Notes under the pieces: generated by a model
What the model was told of the DNA's origin: nothing
The model's input: only the letters and a program-made list of their open reading frames with translations
Databases searched by the model: none
In this document: positions 25,887 through 35,139 of the stretch, in pieces
How the letters are laid out: each line of letters starts with the position of its first letter
Numbering within the stretch: position 1 is the stretch's first letter
Program-made: the position numbers and the translations under genes
From: Paenibacillus planticolens
GTDB taxonomy: Bacteria; Bacillota; Bacilli; Paenibacillales; NBRC-103111
Assembly: GCF_013141725.1 (NCBI RefSeq)
Contig: NZ_WHNZ01000083.1
Coordinates: forward strand, 1 to 64,000
DNA length: 64,000 nucleotides
Direction: 5' to 3'

Positions 25887-27509
25887 CTAACCTCCTATCT
25901 TCCCGGCTACACTTTGGATCAATTGATCCAAGCTGCCTATCGTTTGCTGAAGCGGCTGACTCAGCACGCTTGGGTACACCCCAAGCAAAAGGATAAACGC
26001 CACCAGAGTAATCATCGGCACCGCCTCGATTAACCGCGCGTCGCGTATACCTTGCAGAACCAAAGCCGGATGCTTCGGGCCAAACGTGATATTTAGCACC
26101 CCGCGAAGCACATAAACCGCTGCGAGAATGATCCCAAGCGTACCGATGATGGCGTACACGCGGTGCGTTTCGAAGAGTCCGAGAAACGCGAGGAACTCGC
26201 TGACGAAGCCGGATAAGCCCGGCAATCCGAGCGAGGCCATCCCCGCAATCAGCAGAATCCCGCTGATGAAGGGCACCGACTGCGCGAGACCGCCTAAGCG
26301 ATCGAGCTCAGTGGTATTCGTCCGCTCGTAGATGCTGCCGACGAGCAAGAACATCAGGGCCGAGATCAGACCGTGTGAGATCAGTTGGAACACGGCTCCC
26401 TGCAGGCCCGACACGTTAAACGCGGCTAGACCGAGCAGGACGATGCCCATGTGGCTAATACTCGAGTAGGCCAGCACGAGCTTGAAATCTTTTTGTGTCG
26501 TCGCCAGAATGGCCCCGTACACGATGTTGATGACGCCGAGAAGCGCCAGCATCCAGGCCCACTGCTTCGCCTCCGCGGGAAAGAACAGGATGCCGAAGCG
26601 AATAAGGCCGTAGGCCCCCATTTTCAGCAAAATACCCGAGTGAATCATAACCACAGCAGGCGGAGCCTCTGTATGTACCTTGAGCATCCATGTATGGAAC
26701 GGGAAGATCGGCAGCTTAATGCCGAAGGCGACCAGCAGCATAATAAACACAGTCCATTTCATAGCCGCACTTAGGAAGAACGGAGAGCCTTCCTGATTCA
26801 CGTAGGCAGACGGTTCCTGCAGTAAATTATGCGCAATCGTATGAATGTCCCCGCTATAGTAAATGATAGCCTCTGTCTGCGACGGATCTTGGTTGAAACC
26901 AGCCGTGCTGACGAGAATAAGGAACGCAATCAGCATAATCGCCGAGCCGAGTCCATTGTAGAGAAGGAAGCGGTTGGCCGCTTGCTCCCTGTTCATATAC
27001 CCCCATATTCCGATCAGGAAGAACATTGGCACGAGCGTAATTTCGAAGAACAAGAAGAACAAGAACAGATCTTGAGCCATAAAAACGCCGAACATACCGG
27101 TTTCCAGCAGCAGAAATAAAATGAAGTACGTTTTCCAACGTTTTTTGATATACACCGAGGCCAGTGCCGCCATGGACGACACCAGAGCCGTTAAAAATAC
27201 GAGCGGCAAAGAGATTCCGTCTACCGCTACGCTGTATTTAAACTCAAAGAAATAAGACGTAACTTGTTGAATGCCTTCATGGTTGAGCGGGACCTTAATC
27301 CAATCCAACTGTTCTTTGTACTGAATAGGGTCGCCTTGATAGTTATAATCGACGTACAGCCATGCCGCCAAAATAAGCGGAATCAGTGTCGTCACGATAC
27401 CGATCGTCTTTATTAAACGGCCGCGGTCGCTTCGAATGAAGAGCAGGACCAGCACACCGAGCAAAGGCGAGAAAGCGATCAGACTTAATATGGGAAAATT
27501 AGCCAGCAT
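25887..27509 (-). CDS. nuoM: NADH-quinone oxidoreductase subunit M
   Basis: 540 residues, about fourteen membrane segments. Antiporter-family marks include FFEITLVPMFFLIGIWG with its key glutamate and the KLPIFPFHTWMLKVHTEAP loop. It forms one proton channel of the complex I membrane arm. Its start overlaps the end of nuoL by 11 bases, and nuoN follows after four. Confidence 0.95.
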   Translation of the reverse strand: MLANFPILSLIAFSPLLGVLVLLFIRSDRGRLIKTIGIVTTLIPLILAAWLYVDYNYQGDPIQYKEQLDWIKVPLNHEGIQQVTSYFFEFKYSVAVDGISLPLVFLTALVSSMAALASVYIKKRWKTYFILFLLLETGMFGVFMAQDLFLFFLFFEITLVPMFFLIGIWGYMNREQAANRFLLYNGLGSAIMLIAFLILVSTAGFNQDPSQTEAIIYYSGDIHTIAHNLLQEPSAYVNQEGSPFFLSAAMKWTVFIMLLVAFGIKLPIFPFHTWMLKVHTEAPPAVVMIHSGILLKMGAYGLIRFGILFFPAEAKQWAWMLALLGVINIVYGAILATTQKDFKLVLAYSSISHMGIVLLGLAAFNVSGLQGAVFQLISHGLISALMFLLVGSIYERTNTTELDRLGGLAQSVPFISGILLIAGMASLGLPGLSGFVSEFLAFLGLFETHRVYAIIGTLGIILAAVYVLRGVLNITFGPKHPALVLQGIRDARLIEAVPMITLVAFILLLGVYPSVLSQPLQQTIGSLDQLIQSVAGKIGG

Positions 27510-29406
27510 GGATGAACCTCCTTCCTGCGATGGCGAGAGCCAAGATCAGCATCCCTAGAATCATGATGACACCGTAGGTCTGCATCTGACCATTTTGAAG
27601 ACGGGAGCCTAGGCGGCCAAGACTGACCACAGTAAAGGCGACCAGACGCACGATACCGTCAATGATATACACATCAATCAGCTCGAGAATCCATCCCAAT
27701 CCGCGCAGCGGCTTGACGAAGATTCCGTTATAGATTTCATCCACGAAATATTTGCGGTTCAGCAGCGTATACAGCCACGGCAGTTTGCCCGAAACCACAT
27801 CGCGTGGAATCGAACGTTTGAGGTAAATCAGGTACCCGAGTCCGATCCCGAGCAGCCCGGCAAGTGTCGATAAAATAATGACGATCCAGTTGGCTGCCTC
27901 CTCATGCGCTTGACCCGTTAACCAGTGGCCAAGCCATCCGTTGAACGGCGTATTGACGAACCCCGCAACCACAGCGAGCACGGCCAGTATGATCAGCGGC
28001 GTCGTCATCGCGGGTGGAGATTCATGCGGTTCATGAGCATGACCATGCTCGCCATGCGCGTTAGCTTTGCCTCTAGGAGAACCCATGAAAACCAGGAAGA
28101 AGAGACGGGACATATAGAACGCTGTGAAGAACGCCGCAATGACCCCAACCCAGAACAACAGCTGGTTATGCTCGTAGGCTTGCGTCAAAATCATATCCTT
28201 CGACCAGAATCCTGCGAAAGGAAAAATACCCGAGAGTGCCAGCGTTCCGATGGCGAATGTCCAGGTTGTTATTTTCATTTTGCGGGAGAGGCCGCCCATT
28301 TCATTGATATCCTGCGTATGGACAGCATGAATCACGCTGCCTGCGCCCAAGAAAAGCAGCGCTTTGAAGAAAGCATGCGTGAATAAATGGAACATGCCCG
28401 ACGTATACGAGACGCCGATTCCGAGCGCCATCATCATATAGCCTAGCTGACTTACGGTAGAGTAAGCGAGAATGCGTTTGATATCGTTCTGCGCAATCCC
28501 AATCGTCGCTGCAAAGATGGCTGTAAAGCCGCCCACATAAGCAACAACCGTCAAAGCATCCGGTGAAGCGTGGAAAATATCAAATGTGCGCGCTACTAAG
28601 TACACCCCGGCCGCAACCATCGTTGCTGCGTGGATCAGCGCACTTATTGGCGTCGGGCCCTCCATGGCGTCAGGCAACCAAGTGTGCAGCGGGAACTGAC
28701 CTGATTTTCCCATTGCCCCGATAAAGATCAGAACAGCAATCCAGGTGACAATCGTCGGGTCGATTTTGCCCGTTGTAAAAGCATTATGTATCGAAGTAAA
28801 ATCAAGCGAATGTCCAGGCATATACCAAAACAGCAGCAGGATAGCCAGAAACAGCCCCACGTCCCCGATCCGGGTGACGATAAACGCTTTTTTCGCTGCA
28901 GCCTTCGCCTCTGGCTTGAAATACCAGAAACCGACGAGCAAGAAGGAACATACCCCTACAAGCTCCCAGAAAATGTAGAGCTCTAACATATTTTCCGAAA
29001 TGACAAGGCCTAGCATCGAGAAAGAGAACAAAGCGATATAGCTAAAGAATACGTGGATTCGCTCGTCGCCTTTCATATAACCTTTGGAGTAAATATTGAC
29101 GAGTAAAGAAACCAGCGTGACGATGACCAGCATCAAGGCATTCAAATTGGTGACCTCAAACCCCATATTCAGGGTGAGATCGCCGACCTGCAGCCAATTC
29201 AGCTTATCCCACGTATAATCCTCAACTTTGCCGCCAGTGCGTTCAATAAATATCAATACAGCCACGATAAATGATGCAAGCATCGCGAAAATACTGATAT
29301 AGATGCCTAAGTCTTTTAATTGACGTCCCATAGCCGTAAGCGCTAGAAAAGCAATCAGCGGAAACAACGGAATGAGCCAGGCGTACTGTGAATAGTCCGA
29401 TACCAT
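27499..29406 (-). CDS. nuoL: NADH-quinone oxidoreductase subunit L
   Basis: 635 residues, the longest membrane subunit. The family blocks FWELVGVCSFLLVGFWY and SGQFPLHTWLPDAMEGPTP carry the channel glutamate and lysine region. A His-rich cytoplasmic loop (HGEHGHAHEPHE, about residues 450-461) lies between helices. The C-terminal part has the long amphipathic stretch and final helix of NuoL, which tie the three antiporter-like subunits together. Confidence 0.95.
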   Translation of the reverse strand: MVSDYSQYAWLIPLFPLIAFLALTAMGRQLKDLGIYISIFAMLASFIVAVLIFIERTGGKVEDYTWDKLNWLQVGDLTLNMGFEVTNLNALMLVIVTLVSLLVNIYSKGYMKGDERIHVFFSYIALFSFSMLGLVISENMLELYIFWELVGVCSFLLVGFWYFKPEAKAAAKKAFIVTRIGDVGLFLAILLLFWYMPGHSLDFTSIHNAFTTGKIDPTIVTWIAVLIFIGAMGKSGQFPLHTWLPDAMEGPTPISALIHAATMVAAGVYLVARTFDIFHASPDALTVVAYVGGFTAIFAATIGIAQNDIKRILAYSTVSQLGYMMMALGIGVSYTSGMFHLFTHAFFKALLFLGAGSVIHAVHTQDINEMGGLSRKMKITTWTFAIGTLALSGIFPFAGFWSKDMILTQAYEHNQLLFWVGVIAAFFTAFYMSRLFFLVFMGSPRGKANAHGEHGHAHEPHESPPAMTTPLIILAVLAVVAGFVNTPFNGWLGHWLTGQAHEEAANWIVIILSTLAGLLGIGLGYLIYLKRSIPRDVVSGKLPWLYTLLNRKYFVDEIYNGIFVKPLRGLGWILELIDVYIIDGIVRLVAFTVVSLGRLGSRLQNGQMQTYGVIMILGMLILALAIAGRRFIHAG

Positions 29407-29421
29407 ATCCTTGTTAGCCTC

Positions 29422-29733
29422 CTAGCGCTTCATAGAATCCAAATCCGTTACGTCGACTGTTCCTTTATTCCGGTAAATTGTAATAAGAATGGCAATCCCG
29501 ACAGCCGCTTCAGCAGCTGCAATCGTAATATTGAAGAGCGAGAAAATTTGGCCTGTCAGCGCAGGATGATCTCCGAGCTTGGAGAATGCGATCAAATTCA
29601 AGTTCACCGCATTGAGCATCAGCTCAATCGAAAGCAGGACGATGACCCCGTTTTTCTTCGTTAGTGCGCCATATAGGCCGATACAGAACAGGATCGCAGC
29701 CAGCGTGAGATAGGGAGTAATGACATTGCCCAT
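29422..29733 (-). CDS. nuoK: NADH-quinone oxidoreductase subunit K
   Basis: 103 residues with three membrane helices and the conserved glutamates in LLSIELMLNAVNL and AAAEAAVGIAIL. NuoK forms, with NuoJ and NuoA, the link between the quinone site and the antiporter-like channels. It is packed between nuoJ (2-base gap) and nuoL. Confidence 0.95.
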   Translation of the reverse strand: MGNVITPYLTLAAILFCIGLYGALTKKNGVIVLLSIELMLNAVNLNLIAFSKLGDHPALTGQIFSLFNITIAAAEAAVGIAILITIYRNKGTVDVTDLDSMKR

Positions 29734-29735
29734 CG

Positions 29736-30266
29736 CTAATCCTCCTCTCTCTTCGCTACGACGATAGCGCCGATGAAGGCTACTGTCAGCAGCACGGACA
29801 TGATTTCGAACGGAATCACATGCTCGTTATACAGCAGTTTGCCGATTTCCAACGTATTGTCTTTGCCGGCATCCAGAGTGCCTGTGGCGACAAAGGTCGT
29901 TTTTTGGATCGCATAAAATAAAACTCCGAACAAGCCCAAAGCGCCGACAATCGCCAAACCCTCATGCCAAGGGCGTCTCGGCTCTTCATCTTCCCCTTGC
30001 CGGTGCTTCGTCATCATAATGCCGAAAATCATCAGGATCGAAATGGCTCCCGCATAGATCAACACCTGAACGAACGCGACAAACTCCGCTTCAAGGATAA
30101 TGTACAACCCCGCCAAGCTAATGAACGTCAGCGCAACGGCAATGACCATATGAACGACTTTGGTAAAGGAAATCATAAAGATGGCTCCGCCGATGGCAAG
30201 AAGAGCGAAAATGAAGAAGGCCCAGCTTGAACCGCTTGAGAGGAAGTCTCCAATTCCGTTAAACAT
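29736..30266 (-). CDS. nuoJ: NADH-quinone oxidoreductase subunit J
   Basis: 176 residues with five membrane helices; the pi-bulge helix region LIYAGAISILMIFGIMM is conserved. The start is placed at the ATG at 30266, preceded by AAGGGGGG and overlapping the end of nuoI by eight bases; a longer frame to 30332 would lie wholly inside nuoI. NuoJ belongs to the membrane arm of complex I. Confidence 0.93.
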   Translation of the reverse strand: MFNGIGDFLSSGSSWAFFIFALLAIGGAIFMISFTKVVHMVIAVALTFISLAGLYIILEAEFVAFVQVLIYAGAISILMIFGIMMTKHRQGEDEEPRRPWHEGLAIVGALGLFGVLFYAIQKTTFVATGTLDAGKDNTLEIGKLLYNEHVIPFEIMSVLLTVAFIGAIVVAKREED

Positions 30267-30711
30267 CTTTTTTGGCCCCCCCTTTTGGCATGGCCGAGTT
30301 ATTCTCCTGACGAATATTTTGGTTGTTCTCATTCAACCATTGCATATTTTTGAAAAGATCATCACGGCTATACGAACTAAGCTCGAAATTATTGGTCATG
30401 ACAATTGCTTCCGTCGGACATACTTCCGTACAAAGATCGCACAAAATGCAGATTTCGAAGTTAATGTCGTACGTATCAATGACCTTGCCCTTCTTCTCGG
30501 GATCAGGATTCGCTTTCCCCGTGAGGGTAATGCACTCGGTCGGACACACACGCGCACATTGATTGCACACAATGCATTTCTCTGGGTCAAAATGTTGAAT
30601 ACCGCGAAACCGATCCGGCATTTTAATAGGGACGTCAGGGTATGCGTACGTGATCTTTTTCTGTGTCATGCTTTTCAACGTTACGCCTAGGCCTTTCATT
30701 ATGCCCTTCAT
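30259..30711 (-). CDS. nuoI: NADH-quinone oxidoreductase subunit I (two 4Fe-4S clusters)
   Basis: 150 residues. Two ferredoxin motifs, CIVCNQCARVCP and CILCDLCTEVCP, bind the N6a and N6b clusters that carry electrons to NuoB. The ATG at 30711 has AAGGAG eight bases upstream; a GTG nine bases earlier overlaps that site. The C-terminus is extended by about 25 polar residues. Confidence 0.95.
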   Translation of the reverse strand: MKGIMKGLGVTLKSMTQKKITYAYPDVPIKMPDRFRGIQHFDPEKCIVCNQCARVCPTECITLTGKANPDPEKKGKVIDTYDINFEICILCDLCTEVCPTEAIVMTNNFELSSYSRDDLFKNMQWLNENNQNIRQENNSAMPKGGAKKDV

Positions 30712-30733
30712 TTGGTTCACTCCTTAGACTTTG

Positions 30734-31738
30734 CTAAAAGATGGTCATAATGATCGCCGTCACCAGCATATTGACCAAAGCTAATGGCAGCAGCACTTTC
30801 CAGCCGAATCCCATGAGTTGATCAATCCGCACCCTAGGCAGCGTCGCGCGCAGCCAAAACAGGACGAAAACGACGAGGGAGAATTTCAGCAGGAACCACA
30901 CAATCCCCGGAATAAAATCAAGGAAAGGGAACGGCGAATGCCATCCGCCCAAGAAAATCAGGCTGGTCAGCGATGCGATGATAAACACATACACGTACTC
31001 CGACAGCATGAAAAAGGCGAAGCGAAATCCGCTGTATTCCACGTGGTAGCCTGCGACAAGCTCGGACTCTGCCTCCGGCAAGTCAAAAGGCGTTCGGTTA
31101 AGCTCCGATACACCGGCAATCGCGAAAATAATAAAGCCTAGAATCTGTGGAATGAAATTCCAATGCCAGAAGCCCCCCGCTTGGTGGTCAACGATGGTAT
31201 GCAGATTCAAGCTGCCTGTCATCATAATGACGCCGATCACGGAGATGACAAGCGGAACCTCGTAAGAAATCATTTGCGCTGCCGAACGCATACCGCCGAG
31301 AAGTGCATATTTGTTATTAGATGCCCAACCGCCAAGGATGATGCCAATCGTGGAAATCCCCGTAAGGGCGACGTAGTAGAGAAGACCAGCATTCAAGTTC
31401 GCATTAAACATCCGGTCCGAGAACGGGATCGCCGCAATTATCGTAAAGGACGGAATGAAGGTAATAATAGGCGCCAGGATGAACAGCTCGCGCTCCGCCT
31501 TCTTCGGAATGGTATCCTCTTTAATCAGCAGTTTAAATACGTCCGCAACGCTCTGCAAAAGCCCCAACGGCCCCGTCCGGTTCGGTCCGATCCGCAGCTG
31601 CATCCAACCGATGACCTTCCGCTCAAAGTAGATGGCATACGTAACGAAGCCAAGAACCAGCATCAGCATGACGATGCCCCAGAAAAGGAAAACAAAGAAG
31701 TTCGTCCATGTCAGACTCTCTTCCAGCAAGTTCACCAT
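30734..31738 (-). CDS. nuoH: NADH-quinone oxidoreductase subunit H
   Basis: 334 residues with about eight membrane helices. The quinone-site blocks RIGPNRTGPLGLLQ, LIKEDTIPKKAER, FDLPEAESELVAGYHVEYSG and RATLPRVRIDQLM are all conserved. NuoH joins the hydrophilic and membrane arms. Its ATG overlaps the stop codon of nuoD by one base, indicating translational coupling. Confidence 0.96.
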   Translation of the reverse strand: MVNLLEESLTWTNFFVFLFWGIVMLMLVLGFVTYAIYFERKVIGWMQLRIGPNRTGPLGLLQSVADVFKLLIKEDTIPKKAERELFILAPIITFIPSFTIIAAIPFSDRMFNANLNAGLLYYVALTGISTIGIILGGWASNNKYALLGGMRSAAQMISYEVPLVISVIGVIMMTGSLNLHTIVDHQAGGFWHWNFIPQILGFIIFAIAGVSELNRTPFDLPEAESELVAGYHVEYSGFRFAFFMLSEYVYVFIIASLTSLIFLGGWHSPFPFLDFIPGIVWFLLKFSLVVFVLFWLRATLPRVRIDQLMGFGWKVLLPLALVNMLVTAIIMTIF

Positions 31739-32838
31739 TAAGCATCCACCTCCCCAACGACAATATCGATGCCGCCCAGTATCGTAATCAGATTGGTCAT
31801 CGATTCACCGACCAGGAGCTTTGGCAATATTTGCAGATTGACGAAGGACGGTCTGCGGAATTTCAGACGGAATGGCTCTTGCTTGCCTCGGGAAATAATA
31901 TAACAGCCGATTTCTCCGCGAGGAGACTCAATAGCGGCATACACTTCCCCTTCCGGAGGACGAATCACCCTAGGCACCTTGCCCATCGTTTCGCCTTGCT
32001 CCGGGAACTGCGCCACCGCTTGTTCCAGGATACGCAGTGACTGTTTCACTTCTTCCATACGCAGCAGATAACGATCATAACAATCGCCTCCGCTTCGTAC
32101 AGGCACATCGAACTGGAAGCGGTTATAGAGGCTGTAGGGCTGCGTTTTGCGAATATCCCAGTCTACGCCTGTACATCTCAAGTTAGCGCCGCTAAGGCCG
32201 TACGCAATGGCTGTATCGGCATCATATTTCCCTACGCCCTTAATCCTGGAAAGGAAAATCTCATTACCGGATACGAGCGTGTGATATTCTTCTAATTTAC
32301 CGTACATATAAGGGATAAATTTCTTAACTTTCTCGATCCAACCGTCTGGAGCGTCCCATTTCACCCCGCCTACACGCATGTAGTTGTAAGTCAAACGAGC
32401 TCCGCAAAGTTCATTAAACAGGTCAATGATGATTTCCCGATCGCGGAAAGCGAATAAGAACGGGCTCATTGCACCTATATCCAGCAAATAAGTTCCCCAC
32501 CAAACCATATGGGAAGCGATGCGCTGAAGCTCCATCACGATTAAGCGAAGGAATTCGGCACGTTCCGGGATTTCCAGCCCCATCATTTTCTCAACGGCAT
32601 GAACGAGCACATAGTTCGTCGTCATCGCTGACACGTAATCCATGCGATCCGTATAAGGAATAATTTGCGTGTAACTCAAGTTCTCAGCCAGCTTCTCTGT
32701 TCCTCTATGCAGATAGCCCATAACGGGTATAGCTTCTTTGATGACCTCTCCATCCAATTTCACGATCACGCGGAAAACGCCGTGCGTACTCGGATGCTGA
32801 GGTCCAACGTTTAGCAGGAGCTCTTCTGTCCGTAACAA
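31738..32838 (-). CDS. nuoD: NADH-quinone oxidoreductase subunit D
   Basis: 366 residues. GPQHPSTHGVFRVIVKLDGE carries the quinone-binding histidine loop, and RGTEKLAEN, PYTDRMDYV and the closing GGIDIVVGEVDA are typical. NuoD is the 49-kDa-type subunit, descended from the large subunit of NiFe hydrogenase, and shapes the quinone pocket with NuoB. The gene is three bases after nuoC. Confidence 0.96.
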   Translation of the reverse strand: MLRTEELLLNVGPQHPSTHGVFRVIVKLDGEVIKEAIPVMGYLHRGTEKLAENLSYTQIIPYTDRMDYVSAMTTNYVLVHAVEKMMGLEIPERAEFLRLIVMELQRIASHMVWWGTYLLDIGAMSPFLFAFRDREIIIDLFNELCGARLTYNYMRVGGVKWDAPDGWIEKVKKFIPYMYGKLEEYHTLVSGNEIFLSRIKGVGKYDADTAIAYGLSGANLRCTGVDWDIRKTQPYSLYNRFQFDVPVRSGGDCYDRYLLRMEEVKQSLRILEQAVAQFPEQGETMGKVPRVIRPPEGEVYAAIESPRGEIGCYIISRGKQEPFRLKFRRPSFVNLQILPKLLVGESMTNLITILGGIDIVVGEVDA

Positions 32839-32841
32839 ATG

Positions 32842-33594
32842 CTACACCTCCGGGTCAAGCGGTTCGTAATCTTTGCGCAGCGGATGGCCGACCCAGTCGT
32901 CAGGCATCATGATGCGTACTAAGTTGGGATGCCCAGGGAAATCGATCCCCAGCAGGTCATACACTTCCCGTTCATTCCAATTCGCGGTCGGCCACACAGG
33001 AGCGACCGAAGGGATGCTTGGCTGATCCCGGTCTGTTTTCACCTTCACACAGTATTCACGCTTGTGAGTGAGAGAAAGCAGATGATACGCCACCTCCAGG
33101 TGCGTCTCTTGGTCCACACCGGAGAGGTTGCGCAAGTAGTCGCAGCGCAGCTCTTCGTGATCCCGCAGCGTTACCGCAGCCTCCGGCCAGCGGGAGCTGT
33201 GAATGACCACGTAAGGGCGATGCGCGTCCCTTTCGTTGATAAAGCTATCGACGACGGCGTCTTCGCCGGCGCCTTCTTTCAAGATCGCGACCAGCCGGTC
33301 CAGCAGCGGCTGGTTCGGCGAAGGCTCTTTCGGCGCGGCAGGCTCCGCCGCGTCGGTCTTCGCCCCGCGCGCGCTGGCTCGCGCTGCGCGTGCTTCTGCG
33401 GCGGCCTGCGCTTTGGCCGCCTTCTCGTCATCCCCTGCTGCGCTAGCCTCCGCAGGGGGTGCCGTTGCCGGCTCGCCGGCCTGCTCAGCGGCAGCCTTCG
33501 CCGCCAGGCGGGCGGCTCTCGCCGCGGCGCGCTCTGCTGCTTTCTCCTCGGCAGTAAGCTCTGCGCTGCCCTCCGGTTTCTTATCCTCACTCAT
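32842..33594 (-). CDS. nuoC: NADH-quinone oxidoreductase subunit C with long Ala-rich N-terminal extension
   Basis: 250 residues. The conserved 30-kDa-type domain occupies about residues 95-250 (LRCDYLRNLSGVD, NWNEREVYDLLGIDF, GHPLRKDY). The first 90 residues are a low-complexity stretch of alanine, glutamate, lysine and arginine ending in a proline linker, encoded by very G+C-rich DNA (about 33330-33570). It would form a charged helix or coil outside the normal fold. The start overlaps the nuoB stop by four bases, fixing the N-terminus and so making the extension real rather than a start-site error. Confidence 0.93.
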   Translation of the reverse strand: MSEDKKPEGSAELTAEEKAAERAAARAARLAAKAAAEQAGEPATAPPAEASAAGDDEKAAKAQAAAEARAARASARGAKTDAAEPAAPKEPSPNQPLLDRLVAILKEGAGEDAVVDSFINERDAHRPYVVIHSSRWPEAAVTLRDHEELRCDYLRNLSGVDQETHLEVAYHLLSLTHKREYCVKVKTDRDQPSIPSVAPVWPTANWNEREVYDLLGIDFPGHPNLVRIMMPDDWVGHPLRKDYEPLDPEV

Positions 33595-34109
33595 CGATTA
33601 ATCACCTGCTTACCAGTCTTCGCTTCATAGCGAATCTTCTCCTGAAGCTTGTTAATTCCGTAGATGAGCGCCGCCGGATTCGGCGGACAGCCCGGTATGT
33701 AGACATCAACCGGAACGATTTGATCGACACCTTTGACAACGGAGTATGATTTAATATACGGTCCGCCGGCTGTTGCACAGGAGCCCATGGCAATGACCCA
33801 TTTCGGCTCAGGCATTTGCTCATAAAGACGGCGAAGCAAAGGAGCCATTTTCTTCGTAACTGTCCCTGCTACAATCATCACATCGGATTGCCTAGGCGAC
33901 GTACGGAAGATGACTCCGAAACGGTCTAAATCATAATGGGATCCGCCCGTACCCATCATTTCAATGGCGCAACAAGCAAGACCAAATGTTAATGGCCAAA
34001 GCGAATTACTGCGAGCCCAAGCTTTCACCTGCTCCAGTGTCGTCATAAAGACATTGCGGTTTAACTCTTCGCGTTCTTCTGGGGATATCGATTCTAAACT
34101 GAAGTCCAT
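33591..34109 (-). CDS. nuoB: NADH-quinone oxidoreductase subunit B (cluster N2)
   Basis: 172 residues from the ATG at 34109. The N2 ligands are all present: the adjacent Cys46-Cys47 (GLACCAIEMM), Cys111 (MGSCATAGG) and Cys141 (IPGCPPNP). N2 is the last iron-sulfur cluster, handing electrons to quinone. The chosen start overlaps nuoA by 16 bases; an ATG at 34130 is a possible alternative. Confidence 0.95.
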   Translation of the reverse strand: MDFSLESISPEEREELNRNVFMTTLEQVKAWARSNSLWPLTFGLACCAIEMMGTGGSHYDLDRFGVIFRTSPRQSDVMIVAGTVTKKMAPLLRRLYEQMPEPKWVIAMGSCATAGGPYIKSYSVVKGVDQIVPVDVYIPGCPPNPAALIYGINKLQEKIRYEAKTGKQVINR

Positions 34110-34462
34110 TGCAGCACCTTCTTCTTCCATGCGTATATTAATCCTATGGCTAGCAAGGCTACAAAAATGCACATTTCTACTAAAGCGAACAGTCCAAGCT
34201 GATTAAAAGCAACAGCCCATGGATACAGGAATACGGTCTCTACATCAAAGATGACAAACATCAAAGCAAATAAATAATAACGAATGTTAAACCGGATTTG
34301 TCCCTCACCTACAGGCTCGTTCCCACTCTCATACGTCGTATATTTCTCCACGACGGGTTTACTCGGCCTTAACCATTTGCCTATCGTAAGCGCTACCACC
34401 GGGAGGAAAATACCTAACCCTAGAAAAATCGCTACGATTACATAGTTATTTGTATACATCAT
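34094..34462 (-). CDS. nuoA: NADH-quinone oxidoreductase subunit A
   Basis: 122 residues, three membrane helices. The quinone-channel loop KYTTYESGNEPVG and FVIFDVETVFLYPW are diagnostic. It is the first gene of the nuo operon. Two in-frame ATG codons stand together at the start, behind GGAGGCGG. Confidence 0.95.
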   Translation of the reverse strand: MMYTNNYVIVAIFLGLGIFLPVVALTIGKWLRPSKPVVEKYTTYESGNEPVGEGQIRFNIRYYLFALMFVIFDVETVFLYPWAVAFNQLGLFALVEMCIFVALLAIGLIYAWKKKVLQWTSV

Positions 34463-34536
34463 CTGAATGTAACCGCCTCCATTCCTATTTACTTTTGATA
34501 TTTCTCTTATTAAATTTGGTAATATTCACCTTCAAT

Positions 34537-34565
34537 ATTATACCAAAAGTCCTTTTGGGCGTCGA
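34537..34565 (-). promoter_or_regulatory. candidate sigma-A promoter of the nuo operon
   Basis: On the minus strand a perfect TATAAT (34537-34542) stands 17 bases after TCGACG (34560-34565; four matches to TTGACA). It is about 75 bases upstream of nuoA in the gap behind the atp terminator. Confidence 0.6.
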
Positions 34566-34642
34566 TGACTAATTCCAAGCCCTGAATTTATTCAGATATA
34601 GGGAGTAGATTTTCCATAATTATCATAAAATACTCAGCCGTA

Positions 34643-34680
34643 ATAAAAAAAGCGAGGGAACCTGAGTTCCTTCGCTTTTT
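34643..34680 (-). terminator. Rho-independent terminator of the atp operon
   Basis: AAGCGAAGGAAC pairs with GTTCCCTCGCTT around TCAG and is followed by a T-run on the minus strand. It sits eight bases after the atpC stop codon. Confidence 0.93.
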
Positions 34681-34687
34681 CGATCTA

Positions 34688-35092
34688 TTATTTGCCGGAT
34701 ACGCTGATCCGGTTCAATGCTCTTTGCAAAGACGCTTCCGCACGTTTGAAGTCAACGTTCTCTTGCTTTGCTTCCGCAATACGTTTCTCCGCACGTTCTT
34801 TCGCTGCTCTCGCACGATCCACATCGATTTGTTCTGGCAGCTCGGCGCTTTCCGCCAGTATAACCACTTTGTCCTTACGCACTTCCATAAAACCGCCGTT
34901 CACTGCGATGATCTCGTCTTTAGAGCCCTGCTTCTTCACAGTAATCGAGCTGATTTTTAGTGGAGTCACGAGTGGAATGTGGTTCGGCAGAATTCCAAGC
35001 TCCCCTGCGACACCCTTTGCTACAACCATGTTCGCTTGTTCAGCGTACACTTTGCGCTCAGGAGTAACGATTTCCAGTAGGAATGTACTCAC
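34688..35092 (-). CDS. atpC: F-type ATP synthase subunit epsilon
   Basis: 134 residues: a beta-sandwich (about 1-85, with LGILPNHIPLVTPL) and a C-terminal helical hairpin rich in Arg, Ala and Glu. Epsilon couples the rotor and can inhibit ATP hydrolysis. Last gene of the atp operon, 47 bases after atpD. Confidence 0.95.
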   Translation of the reverse strand: MSTFLLEIVTPERKVYAEQANMVVAKGVAGELGILPNHIPLVTPLKISSITVKKQGSKDEIIAVNGGFMEVRKDKVVILAESAELPEQIDVDRARAAKERAEKRIAEAKQENVDFKRAEASLQRALNRISVSGK

Positions 35093-35139
35093 TTGGATTC
35101 TCCTTCCTTAGCTAACACTCAAGATTACCATTGGTAACC

